From contig NC_092192.1 of NCBI RefSeq assembly GCF_043641665.1, positions 20,690,978 through 20,754,977 of the forward strand: a DNA stretch of 64,000 nt, written 5' to 3'. Below, piece by piece: positions 1 to 11,110 of this stretch. The position numbers were made by a program, and so were the translations under genes. Each line of letters starts with the position of its first letter. Positions within the stretch are counted from its first letter, which is position 1. The stretch comes from Enoplosus armatus. Taxonomy: Eukaryota; Chordata; Actinopteri; Centrarchiformes; Enoplosidae. The notes beneath the pieces are model-generated. The model had not been told where the DNA came from, searched no databases, and was given only the letters and a program-made list of their open reading frames with translations.

Positions 1-1373
1 AAATCACACATTTACTACAATTAACAAAACAACAATTATCATGTAGTTTGGATGAATAGATGATTCATGTTAGCAATGTTTCTACATTCAGTGCCCTGAT
101 GACAGAACAAACCACAAGTTTTGAAAATAACAAACTTATACATATAAGAAATCAAGACCACATTATTATTGACCGAAGCTTTGAAGAAAAAAAGATACCA
201 AAAAGTAAACTCGTAGTGCCCAAACTAGAATTAAGATATAACTTGACTCAATGTCCTTTAAGGAGCTCCCAGCCAAATATAGAATATCTCGATTTCACCT
301 TTAAATCATTGACAATCAGTTGGCACAACTAAGGAAGGTTTAAAACTAACTATTCTGATCAAACATTTTCATAGCCCACACGGTTATCTACCCAAACAAC
401 ACACCCCACCTTCGGTGAGGCTCACTAGGACTAAACCTTCATCAAATGAGGGTACTGACATTGAAACATCTAAATTAAGTAAATGACACCAACATAAACA
501 AAGCTGTCAACAGGAGCAAACATGTGGTGAAGTTAAATGTGATATAGCCTGGGATGGATTTGGGGGGGGGGGGCGGCACGCTGGCAGATGGTAGACAAAA
601 AAGGCAGCACTTTGAAGTCCTGTAGCCACAGGTTTAAAATCGGATCAAGCTATTGTGTTAACCACCAGACATCACACGGACATACCCAGATGTCTGGCAC
701 CGGGAGAGGTCCTTAAAAATCATCTAATTTCTGTGGGAAATTTCACACAAAACACAATGCTATACATTTAAATAACCATTCATTCCGAGTATACAAATTC
801 CCCTCAAGACAGCCGCCTAGCTAGTGTGGTTTAACTACCCGATAATGTAAACCAAACCACTGTATAAAAATGCATTAATTAACGTCGGCAAACTTGTATG
901 TCTTATCTGTTGACCTTTCTTTTTATTTCCCCTTCTGTCCTGACCGAGTCTGAAAGAAACCCCCACATTAGTATATAGTTATTATTTTACAAATATCCTA
1001 CCTTAATTGTAACCATTTAACATTACATTTAAATTCGGTTTAGCCGGACGCTTGCTCTGGTGTGCTAGCTAACTGAACTGACCTTAGGTCGGAGTTACTC
1101 CCTGTTGGGCAATTTCTTTAAAAGTGTAATCAGATGTGGTTTGGTCAACCACTGAGCACATTAAATGTTAATCATATTAACTTGACGTAATGAAAACACA
1201 ACCTAAAGTTATCAGCATAATATTTAACTTGTCGAAAAAGGCACGTTTCCATGTTAACGCCAGCGGCTAACGTTGTTGTACACGGCTGACCAGAGACGGT
1301 GCCCGCTGCCGTTTTAGTGAAAAATTCATTACATTCAAAGTAGCTCAGCGGCAGTTGGCGTCAGAAAACTTAC
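1..1373. other. Intron 1 of the putative cxadr-like gene; no exon seen
   Basis: This AT-rich stretch lies downstream (minus strand) of the signal-peptide exon at 1374-1425 and I see no exon in it. The 90-aa plus-strand ORF at 60-332 has no recognisable domain and no supporting splice sites. A 12-base poly-G run sits at 562-573. Confidence 0.5.
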
Positions 1374-1425
1374 CAGCAAAGAGGCTCAACAGTACACAGC
1401 AGAACCGGGCTATCGAGTGCTCCAT
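1374..1425 (-). CDS. First coding exon with a signal peptide, possibly cxadr (partial)
   Basis: The exon encodes Met plus 16 residues and one extra base, then a strong donor GTAAGT. The peptide MEHSIARFCCVLLSLFA has a short N-region followed by a hydrophobic core, so it looks like a signal peptide cut near the exon end. Human CXADR also has a first exon that is essentially only the signal peptide, and CXADR is the neighbour of BTG3 and C21orf91 in human, which is why I suggest the tight-junction immunoglobulin-type receptor. The peptide alone cannot prove this. In human CXADR faces BTG3, whereas here both would run leftwards, so either a local inversion occurred or this is another secreted or membrane protein. 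A GC-rich stretch at about 1440-1640 upstream is a plausible promoter. The remaining exons are outside the window. Confidence 0.45.
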
Positions 1426-1439
1426 TCCTGTTCCAGCTA

Positions 1440-1640
1440 TTCCGCGACTTCTCCAGTGAAACTTGGTCGGAGAACTTGTGCTGAATTCGAGTGAAAAGCG
1501 GCAGCCCAGCTCGACCGAAGCATCCAAACTCCACTCCTCCTCCTCCTCCGCCGCCGCGCTCTGCAGGTGCACAGCGGAGCGCGCCGCAGGGTGTCACGTG
1601 ACAGGCGGTTGCCCCAAACACGAGCCGGTGCTGCCCTCTG
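1440..1640. promoter_or_regulatory. GC-rich promoter-like region upstream of the signal-peptide exon
   Basis: This stretch is much richer in C, G and CpG than the flanks and directly precedes the start codon at 1425 on the minus strand. It contains a CACGTGAC E-box-like site near 1594-1601. It is open in several frames on both strands (for example plus 1463-1729), which is expected of CpG-rich sequence and which I do not treat as coding. Confidence 0.4.
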
Positions 1641-1840
1641 CCGGTATGAACCAGGAGCTTTCCCAGCATGTATTGATGGAGAACGGGCGCCCGTTTTGCC
1701 TCCTTTCACGAAGAAAACAATTTGTATAACTTTCTGGGTGGCTTTCCCTACCGCCCTAGGGGCAAACAGCCCCCCCTACAGGCTTATGCATGTACTTGGA
1801 CTTTCATCAATATATTAGTCTTACAAATACATGTTAAACG

Positions 1841-4188
1841 TATATGGGCGATTCCGCCAAAAGAGTGACATTTCCGTCCCCAGCATATTATTGTATATTA
1901 AATGTATAAACACAAGTAATAATATAATACAAATTATATACAAAACACCGTACACATGAATCATTGTAGAAATTACAGATATATATTTTTTAAATATTTT
2001 TTAAATATTTTAAAAAGGCATCCAAAACACTGATACATAGCATTTCTTGCCTGTCCCCACAGCCAAACGCTACACTTTACCACAATGCATCATGAACAAA
2101 ATCCTTCCAAAATCTATTTTTTTTTGCATTTAAGTGTGACTCCATATTCTATCTACACTTGTAAAACAAAAGTTTTACAAAAACGTCATTATATTTTGGT
2201 TAAAATTCACATTTTAGTGCTGTCCCCAGGTTTTCACTCATTGCTGTTACCCAAACACATTCCCGCCTCTGAAAATTTTGGAATATTCCACCAGTGACAT
2301 TTTCTGCAGGAAGTGACATCATTTGGGTCTTCTGCAAGTCATGGGGAGACCAAAAGTAAGTTATCTCATTTATTTTTCCTTAAATTTAATGATATATTAG
2401 CTGTGTCAGAGACGGTCAATCTAAAAACTCAGTCCTGTTACCTCAATTATCTCTAAGACGATATTTGTTGATATCAAAAGTAAAATATTCAGTTAAATCT
2501 TAAGAATGTGCTCCATGTGCTCAAGCTACTAGCATAGATGCTAAGTGGCTAGATTTCACACAATTGCTAATTTTATGCTAAAAACTCATTGCTGTTACCC
2601 TCATTGCTGTTACTCAAATAAAGAGTAACAGCACTGAGTTGGCGGTAACAGCAATGAGTAGGCTAGTGCCCTCTGATGCCCTTTTATATTAATTAAAAGA
2701 ATACAATGAATGAATGAATGTAAATAATATAATGAATGAATGAATATTAATTAGTTTACATGATTGCATACATTTTAAATGAAATAGGCTAACTAAAGTT
2801 GCTGTCATCTGAGATCAGTTTTGTGAATCATAATTACAGGGACCATTGAGTAAAAGTAGGGGTTTAACAGGTTTTTCTGGCCAGCCCGAGATGATATTCT
2901 GTGGTACCTGTTCGATGATATTGTGTCCGTCATCAAACCCCCTAAACCAGTCACATCACGTCATGTGGAAATTGACAAAGAAATCTGGGGAAAGCTACAG
3001 AAAGTCTTAGAAGAGGTCAGTTACTTGTTTTTTTTAAATCTATTAAAGTCATGATTGGTGTAAAACTGGGGATAATGAATATATTTTGTAGAAGGTGTAG
3101 AATATTTTCAAATTTATTGGAAATGATGGTCAATGCATAGATCCAAGAACGTAACATCTTAACTTTTTGTCTGTGTCCATTTTATCTTATTCAGATGTAA
3201 AGAACCAATACTGTGGATCCGTGACATGCTAAAGGGAGAGAAGCAAGACAAACCGACAAACCACTACAGTACATCACTCTTTCTCGTCTTTCACTGTGTC
3301 ATACACAAAGGCACAAAGCCAGTACGTTTACACACACACACAGAATTCAGATCTCTCATTCAAACCTGATGTCTCACATAGTTTGCAGTTGGTGGGCCTT
3401 TCCTTTTTTACTCCCATTATACTACCTCTAACAGTTTTTTGAAATGTTGATGTATTTTAATAATTTTGTATATGTTCTGTCTTTTAATCTTACCAATACT
3501 AGCAACAATGTATTTTAATATGATGTTCTTCATGTAGCTCAGTAGTGCAATGGGTTTGACACAATAAACAGATCACACACACTCACATAACGCACTCACA
3601 TACTCATTCCTGTTACCGATTTTCATTCCTGTTACCAAATGTTTTTTTCTGATTATTCAATTGTTTCTTCAAAAATAAAGAAAATAAACTGTATTTTTAC
3701 ATTTATATTGGTTCCAACAGTTGTCTGATTGCTTAATGAAATACATGCTCAATCTTTGGATTAAATTTGTTTTTTTTATGTCCTATAAAGGAAAAGGTTT
3801 GATTTGCATTCTTAGAGAAATACAACTCTGGTCAAAATATAGTAATTTTTTTGTCATAAATATTAGTATTTTCATCATGTAACCAACCATTTCTTCTACA
3901 TTAACTCTTTTTCTAATGGAAAAAAATGTATGTGGTTGATATTCTTTTAAACATGGTTTTAAAATGGCATTTGAGTTTTGGTAACAGCAGAGAAAAAAAT
4001 GCAATGATAATAAACTTTCGAAAGTTGCAATAAATTAAATAAAGTAGCCTGAGATTGACCAGTACTCATTTTGAATGAGTAAATGTGTATATTACTAAAT
4101 TCTATATTGAAATGGAATGAAAAATGAAGTTTAATTTTGAAGAGTTACAACGAGCAAATTGCACTCTTTTGGCGGAATGACCCATATA
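1841..4188 (+). mobile_element. DNA transposon with TIRs and remnants of a spliced gene, family not recognised
   Basis: The ends are inverted copies of each other: the left end at 1845-1867 and the right end at 4162-4184 share the core ATTCCGCCAAAAGAGTG. Both ends are flanked by TATA, a likely target duplication. Inside, copies of a motif around CATTGCTGTTAC occur in both orientations near 2235, 2587-2665, 3605-3640 and 3975, as expected of subterminal transposase-binding repeats. A gene skeleton survives on the plus strand: MGRPK at 2341-2355 followed by GTAAGT, then an exon at 2885-3015, then an acceptor at about 3194 followed almost at once by a stop. Most coding sequence is missing, so this copy is probably non-autonomous. 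I cannot assign a superfamily. Confidence 0.7.
2885..3015 (+). pseudogene. Residual exon of the transposon-borne gene
   Basis: It is preceded by an acceptor (CTGGCCAG) and followed by the donor GTCAGT, and is open throughout in one frame. It encodes a charged segment containing DDILWYLFDDIVSVIKPP followed by a KPVTSRH region and a KVLEE end. The next acceptor, at about 3194, adds Met and a stop, so this is the C-terminal end of the original protein. The segment recalls C-terminal tails of uncharacterised teleost transposon-like proteins, but I do not know the function. Confidence 0.5.
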
Positions 4189-4879
4189 TCAAGCTACATT
4201 TCCAAAACTGTGGACATATATCCAGCTCACATATTACCCAGTGATGCCTGTGGTGGACTGATATGACATTTAAATGAATAGGCTACTGTTAATTTGCTGC
4301 CCAGGTGAGAGAACCATGAAAACACCTTAGAGGGCTGTAGCCCGGACTAACATTGTTGGTGTTCTTTTGGCAGCGTAGTCAGGCAAACATAGCCAGTCTT
4401 GACCATACGGGTAGGAATACAAACGTTAGCTCCCTGCTTATTTGTTGTTTGAATATTTCAATGCCGCAGATGAAGGTTAGAGGACTCCTTAAACCAGTTT
4501 GATTCCAGCCAGGGACCTTTGTTGCAGGTTATACTTATAAATAATAAAGCAATAAAAAGCAAATGCCAAATAGACAAACGCAGCAAGAAAAAAGAAAAAA
4601 AAAAAAGACTTAATCCACAACACTTGGAGGATCCTTTAGTAAACACCAAAACAAATAACAAAAGAATAAATACTGTATCATGATGCTTGGAAATTGTGTT
4701 TAATAAAACTCCATAAATTTGAGCCTATACAATGACAATTCTACACTATGAATAAATAAAACATTTTATCACAGAGGACAGTAGGTGGCATACATGAATG
4801 TCTCCCATTGTAAAAATACAGTACTTCAAGACTACATGTGTAGTATTCCAAATTTCAATATCTAATTTAATACAAGTGA
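4189..4879. other. Intergenic, between the transposon and the btg3 poly(A) region
   Basis: The stretch is AT-rich and I see no exon or RNA gene. The 67-aa minus-strand ORF at 4458-4661 is low-complexity and hydrophobic, with no supporting features. Confidence 0.4.
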
Positions 4880-4885
4880 TTTATT
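4880..4885 (-). promoter_or_regulatory. btg3: Candidate poly(A) signal of btg3
   Basis: The minus strand reads AATAAA about 145 bases beyond the btg3 stop codon. It is the first canonical signal after the stop, but alternative downstream signals are possible. Confidence 0.45.
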
Positions 4886-5029
4886 TAAACTATAACAAAT
4901 GGTCTAAAGTGCAAAAAAGACTTTGTCAAAAACAATCAATATGTAAGCTATAAAAATTCATGTTTAAAAAAAACATTGGTCAATCATCTTAAAGTTGTCG
5001 TCCAGTGTGAACAAGAAGCACCATGATTC

Positions 5030-6616
5030 CTAACTGTAACAATGTGCCAGGTTTTGGTTTGTGTCCCAGTATCCAGGCCCTCCTCTATAGCCAGGAGGGA
5101 CCCACAGATTATGCCTCAAAGTGTGGGGGGCTCCGCTGCGAGGCCTGAAGCTGTAGTGAGACCGTGGAAATACGTGACCTTTGCCTTGTACCATCTTCTT
5201 AGGATGCCATGAAGGAGCAGATGGATTCATCGCCTTAAAAAAAGGAAACAAATCGATTAAAGCTGCCATCATTGCAACACAAACAATCCCAGTCCATGGC
5301 CCCTTGAAGCGTTTGACTTCCAAATTACAGGAAAAAACAAATCATTACAGAGGAGGAAGAAGAATTTCATTTGAACATAACCATAACTACTCGCAACTAG
5401 TGGGTATCAAAAGCAACTTTACAGATCACTAAAGCCTGGTTATTATGGAATAATTTTCCATTCTTTCCAGACATGCAGGGGATGTTTAGGATGTCATAGG
5501 AATTATAAAAGTGCATTATGCAATACCTGGTAAGCACAGCGGCTGCTGGGGATAGTGAGGGGGGAAGTGCGCATGCTCTCCTCATCGGAGGAAGAACCTG
5601 AGTGGTAGTCTGACGTCACCCTCTCCAAAGCACTGGTCACCTTCTTTGCAACATCTTTGTCCTCCTCATAATCGTTCGAGAAGCTGGCCACTGAGAAGAA
5701 AGGGTTTTGCTCTCCATATCTAACAATGAGAATAGAGGGAAAGGTCTCGTCTCTAGTAGGATAAACACACATAAAAGGAAATCTGTTTCAAACAGAACAA
5801 TTCTTGAATAGATGAGTTGGGATACTGACTAAAGTTTTTTTAAATAATTGTTTTTTTATTGTATTTTACTTAAGCCAAACGTACAGAGCTGGAACAACAC
5901 ATTTAAAAAAAAAAATACAGAAATCACAAATATTATATAGCTGCATGTGGCAATTAGTGGGGTGTTGTTCTGTTCATATTCTATTCTATTCCACTCCACA
6001 TGGGTATCAGTGGCTGCAGATGAAATATTATTAACCACACTTACAATGAGTCTTTGAAATATTTACACTATTAAAGTGGTCCAGTTTTAAATGCTAAAAT
6101 GAATGTGAATTTTGTCTGAGCTATTCGCACCAAATTCACTCAAAGCCTCACCTGCAACAGACCTCCCCAGGGTCTACCCACAATGTGAGTTCACGTGGGA
6201 GTCCCAGGTCACTGTACTGAAGCCCGCTCTCCTGGCAGGCCCGAAGGAGCTCTGGATCCTGCCTGTGAAACCTGTTCACTCGGATGCACCTGCAGAGCGC
6301 ACAGAACTGATTTCAGTCATAACGGTGTCTGTACACATCAATGGAAAGACATTAATAAAAGAAGGTTGTCTTGGATATCATGTTATGGAAGGACAGTTCC
6401 ACTCTACTAATAGCAGTTAGTAAAAATATCAAAAGAGCAGCACCTGTATGCCTGTCCTTTACTGGGGTTTTCAGGGTACCAGTGCCCCTTGAACTTCTCC
6501 TGCAGGGCGACAGCCAGCCTCTCAACAAACAGCTCGATCTTGTGCGATTCCAACTTCTCCCCCTTTTTCACAAGCCTCTTCAGGAAGAACACCACAGCTG
6601 CAATTTCTCTCCTCAT
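5030..6616 (-). CDS. btg3: BTG3, anti-proliferative BTG/Tob family protein
   Basis: Coding exons are 6444-6616, 6152-6289, 5527-5719 and 5030-5233. They sum to 708 bases, 235 aa plus stop, against about 252 aa in mammals. Residues 1-103 form the BTG domain, with the hallmarks [18 protein letters not shown] and [13 protein letters not shown]. The next exon carries the BTG3-type segment [16 protein letters not shown]. The last exon has a basic, proline-rich tail with [18 protein letters not shown], matching the end of mammalian BTG3 and separating it from BTG1/2/4. BTG3 binds the CCR4-NOT deadenylase through CAF1 and restrains proliferation. The start is the first Met of the BTG domain ([15 protein letters not shown]). 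A noncoding first exon probably ends at 7542. All introns are GT-AG. The family assignment is secure. Confidence 0.95.
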
Positions 6617-7541
6617 ATTTCATATATGTTTCATTACGCCCGGACAGCTTCTGTAAGTAAATTCACTTCAGTCAGATGAGCAGCAGTTCAGTCAAAGCTG
6701 TGACTAAGTGCTTGTGGCACTGAAAAATGTCAGGAGCATTTCTGTGGTTAAGATGGTAAGATGTTAGTTGATGAAAGCTTCAAACCCTACAAATTGCTTT
6801 GTGAGGCCAATGGTTAGAAGAATTTCACCTGACACCCCCCTGACTTAAGGTTTACCTGCTTCTGAAGGTCTTTTACTGGTTTGCTTGTCCGCTACACCCA
6901 GGCCATTACTACACAAAGCGTATACAGAGTGCATAAGAAAGAACCCACCAAGAGATCTTTTGTGATTATGGTAACTTTCTTCCAAATCCCTTTCATTAAC
7001 GCGTGGCAACAACTGCTGTTTTAGATATTACCTTGTTTAAAATGATGAATGGATAACGCAGAGACAACAATACTTTTAAAGACAATTTCGCTTCGTTTTC
7101 GATCTGATCTGTTGACTTCAGTTAACGGTCTGGCGATTATTAATGTCCCAGAAAGGCGGGCTGTGACGCACAAGTTCCGGTTATCCACGCATCACCACAC
7201 TGCACAACACGGGCTACTATACACAGCGTGCTAGCTAGTTGGGCTAACGATACGAACATGACATTACATAGTTAAATCGCGCCGAAATGCATTTTAAACT
7301 TACTTCCAACCTCGTAGGGAACACATACGCGTATTCCCATGAGAGAATATAACTCAATTAGCTAATGCGCTAACTTAAGTTAACACTAATAGCCTCATGT
7401 AGCTAACTATCACAGCAACTGTCATATGAATAGCGTTATAGTGGCAAAAGTTAGAAATTGTCATACTAAATTGCGATACATTGACATACCTTGACATTAT
7501 GTATTATAGTGTGACACGAGGACATCAACAGCTCGACTTAC

Positions 7542-7665
7542 CTTTCCTACTGGTCCCCTCCAGCGCGTGGGCATGAAATGAATGGAAATTTGGCCAACAG
7601 AAGAACCCTTGAAGGTTCGGTCATTAACCCCGCCCTTTGCAACACAATTCCCGCCCGCAGAAGAG
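7542..7665 (-). other. btg3: Putative noncoding first exon of btg3
   Basis: The exon ends on the minus strand at a strong AAAG|GTAAGT donor at 7541-7542, some 925 bases upstream of the btg3 start codon, and I see no competing gene. The 5' limit is a guess, placed just inside the CCAAT/GC-box cluster. The 71-aa reading frame here (7497-7712) is not homologous to anything I know. Confidence 0.5.
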
Positions 7666-7728
7666 CATTCATTGGTCGAGCATATGTCAGTCAATGAGTG
7701 AGTCATACTCATTACTGTGACTCATGGC
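7625..7728 (-). promoter_or_regulatory. btg3: btg3 promoter elements: GC boxes, E2F-like site, CCAAT, paired AP-1 sites
   Basis: Visible motifs are a CCCCGCCC box at about 7628-7635, an E2F-like TTCCCGCC at 7648-7655, a minus-strand CCAAT at 7671-7675, and two consensus AP-1 sites, TGAGTCA at 7699-7705 and TGACTCA at 7718-7724. Their position just upstream of the predicted first exon suits a TATA-less promoter. Mammalian BTG3 is known to be responsive to E2F and p53; the specific binding here is inferred. Confidence 0.45.
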
Positions 7729-8597
7729 GTCAGGCATGTGGCCACGCCTCTTTATAGGGGATAGAAATTTATAGATTCTATAGATGTGTATATATATATA
7801 TATATGTATATACAGTTTTGACAGGTTTATATGTTAACACTTCCGTATTAAACTAGATGATGTCTGAGAATGATTTTGCGACCTTGTCTTAGGGGGTGTC
7901 ACCATTCCGTGAAATTCAGTCATGTTGTTAATAGTGAAGTTTCTCAAAAAATCATGTCAAATGCCACTCAATCCTCATTACAACCACCAGGATCATTTGT
8001 GGTTCAACTTGTAAACGCTTCCTGTCCACAAGGGGGCACCCAACCTCCATCTACCACACTGTGCAACAGGCTCAGTCTCTAATGTGCAGCCCACCTATAA
8101 ATCCAACAAGTCATCAACTGGGTAATAATCCGGTGAAATGCTGGACTCAACCAATGTCATGTTTTGCGTTGTGTATCAGTTCGATTCTTAAGTACGCATG
8201 GCTGTGTATAAGGCCAACATTTACAGTACATGTACAGTTTTAAATGTAAAAGTGAAAACCATGATGTGAACATGCGTGGTGCTAATCAGCCAATCATAAA
8301 TGAACTGAAGAATGGGCGATTGTTCACAGTATTCAAGCTTTTGGTAAAAACATGTTGAAAAACACTTTCATTAAAAAAATTTTTTTTTAACATAAACTGT
8401 TGTAGCCGATTCTGAGCAGCTGCTGCTTCCCCACTTTTATTGGATTTTTGTTTTGAATTTATTTGTCAAGCACCCATGTTGGGAAGATTCACATTCCTTT
8501 AAAAATGTGAATATTAATAACCCCACGCAAGCCACTGATAACCACTTCCGTACCAACCAGGAAAACACCAATATATCACAGTATGTAGTAAAAAATA
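7729..8597. other. Intergenic between the btg3 promoter and the C21orf91 3' region
   Basis: No exon was recognised. A (TA)n tract lies at about 7789-7810. The short ORFs here (7870-8082, 8061-8243, 8437-8652) have no domain or splice support. Confidence 0.4.
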
Positions 8598-11110
8598 ATT
8601 TCATTTTATTGAAATATTTTACAAAAAAATACAAACTGTCACTTAAGCACAAATCACACAGCCTGTGTAAAGACTATGAGCACACACAATAAATAGAATG
8701 TAAAACATCACACAAAACAAATGCAGCCTTGTTCAACATTTGAAAATAAATGAACGAAGAGTCAAGTCTAAAGGAAGGAGGCGGAAGTGTAACAGGTATA
8801 CTTCTCCAGAAATCGATAATGAGACTGCCAAAACAGACAACCGAAACCAGGCTGCCTGAATTTTTTGCTGAGCAGAGGCATAGGCCCAGGCATGTTTCCA
8901 CAGTATACATAACACACAGCATTCATAATTAAAACACATAAAAAAACAAAAAAACAGCTGAAGATTGAATGAAAATTTGCATTAAGGACCAGTAAACCGA
9001 ATCCTCTCAAACACTCAAGCACACTGAATACAGTTACCCAAACAAAACCAAGATAAAAGTTTATAATGGAGCTAAAACCTTTAACTTTAGACCCTGAAAG
9101 GGGTCAAATACATTTAATCTCTTACAAAGAGAGAGCAAAAGAGATACACTGACAACGCTGAGTTTTTCTACACATCAATCTGATTATAATCATGTCTTTC
9201 CCCAGCTTATTATACTCGAGTAGCTGTGACCTCCTCCAAGGAAAAGTCACATAACCAATATTCTTTGAGATATTTTCTACATAATAAGGCTTTACTTGTT
9301 TTTATTTATTTGTCTCTTTCTTGCATAGCGTTCCTGAATAATAAACTAACCAAAACGGCTTCAAAACACTGACTGTTAATACCATCCCCTACGTCCTACT
9401 TTGTCTCCTTTTGTTCAAAAATCAGGGACCTCCAGAGGCACAATAGACTAAACTATCCTGTTTGTATTGCTGTGACATCGACTTCGCTCTCACACATCAA
9501 CACAGGAGATAGGGCAACAAAAGTTAACACTGCACAAGAAAGAACAAATGAAAGAGATAAATAAAACAAAATCATAAAAAATACGCTGTGTGTACTTGTG
9601 AACTAATCATTTCCACCTCAACATCTTTAGAGTAAAAATCTATGGTCACAGAAGTAAATCGCTAAGCCACACATATCTGAAATCAGTTTGGTATTGCATC
9701 TTCCTCTGTTTATGGAATCTAAGTCAAATGTGTGCAGTTCACACGCGAAACAGAACAAATACAGACTTTGGTTTGGCAGCTGGATTTCTTTTTCAATAGC
9801 CATACATACGTATTGTGCTTCACAGCTATACAACAGACAGCTCTGTAACTAAATATCAAGTAAATCTCACCAGCAATCATCGAAGGTTGAATAAAAAAAA
9901 AACGAAATACCTATCACTTTGAGTGGGTATATTAAATTAAAGAGGATTTATTAACTGCTTGCCAACCAGCTGTTACATATTCATCACCCCCACAAACATA
10001 AAGCTGCACAGCTACTATAGCCTTGTTGACTTTCACACTCTGATTTGTGCTAGTTGCAGTGGTGCTTTAGGGTACTTTTGGGTGTTGACTTGCACTTGCC
10101 CATGCCATTTTCCAGGTTAGATCTTATTTCTAATATGTTAAAAATTGTTGAGTCACAATTCCTCAATCCTATATTACTTCTGGTATTTAAATGAAATGGA
10201 TCAAAGCTTTGTCAGAATGTATAATTTCCCCAGCAGATGTAGCCCAAAAATGTAGCTCATTTATCTGATCGACAAAACTGCAGATATTTCAGAGGACCAC
10301 AGTTAAACTAGACTCACAAGCTATCATGTCATATTAGGGCGGTCTGAAGGCAAAACTCATGTTTCAAGCAATTATATTGCCAGTGTGCCGCTGTAGGGAA
10401 AAGCTTCAACCTTCAACATTAAACCCAGTAATCAAACACTACTGCTGGCAGTGCCTGATGGTATGAATATGATCCAGCTAATTAGCATCAACTATTCGCC
10501 CAAGCCATGTTATAAAATACTGAAAGTCGCCACTTTCTACAGAGAACCATCAGATAACATATGGAGGAGTATTGAGCAGTATTTGAATATCCACCTCTGA
10601 CATAATGAGAAGGGGGAAAAAAACGTAAAATATGTATCTACAGAAAATAAAAACAATAAAAACGTGTTTGACAGCAAACGAAACAAAAGAAAATAAACCA
10701 ACAGCAATCGTTTATGTGAAGTTATGCAGACGCACTGTTTTTCAGTCTGTATTAAGGTAAATCTTAAAAGATATTCTTTTAGGCTCATGTCCAATAAGAG
10801 CATGTCCTCATCATGTACCAGGGCCAGGAAACTCTGAGCCCCATTCCGTCTGGTATTAACATGCATGCTGGGCACATGAGTTAGGTGGAATTCAGGTCAC
10901 ATGCCAGACCAGCAATTTGTTTTAAACCGCAAACCACCATTAATCCTTGCATCATCACTGCAACCACGAGAACGGAGGCCATGTCAACCCAGCCCTTAAT
11001 GCTGCTCTTATGCAGATTTAACAACTCAATGTCACCATAGTGCCGTAAAAGTCACTCAGTGTACATGAAGGCTTTTCAGCACGTTTAAGTGTTTGTCAGC
11101 TTCCACCACC
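8598..11110 (-). other. Probable long 3' UTR of the C21orf91/EURL homologue
   Basis: The 2.5 kb beyond the stop codon at 11111 contains no other gene that I can see and is AT-rich. Minus-strand AATAAA signals occur near 8604, 9303 and 9945, any of which could be used. Mammalian C21orf91 also has a long 3' UTR. The actual end cannot be decided from sequence alone. Confidence 0.4.

Noticed and set aside
1463..1818. Plus-strand ORFs in the GC-rich region near the left edge
   Set aside because: They overlap the likely promoter and 5' UTR of the minus-strand signal-peptide gene and show no protein-like features.
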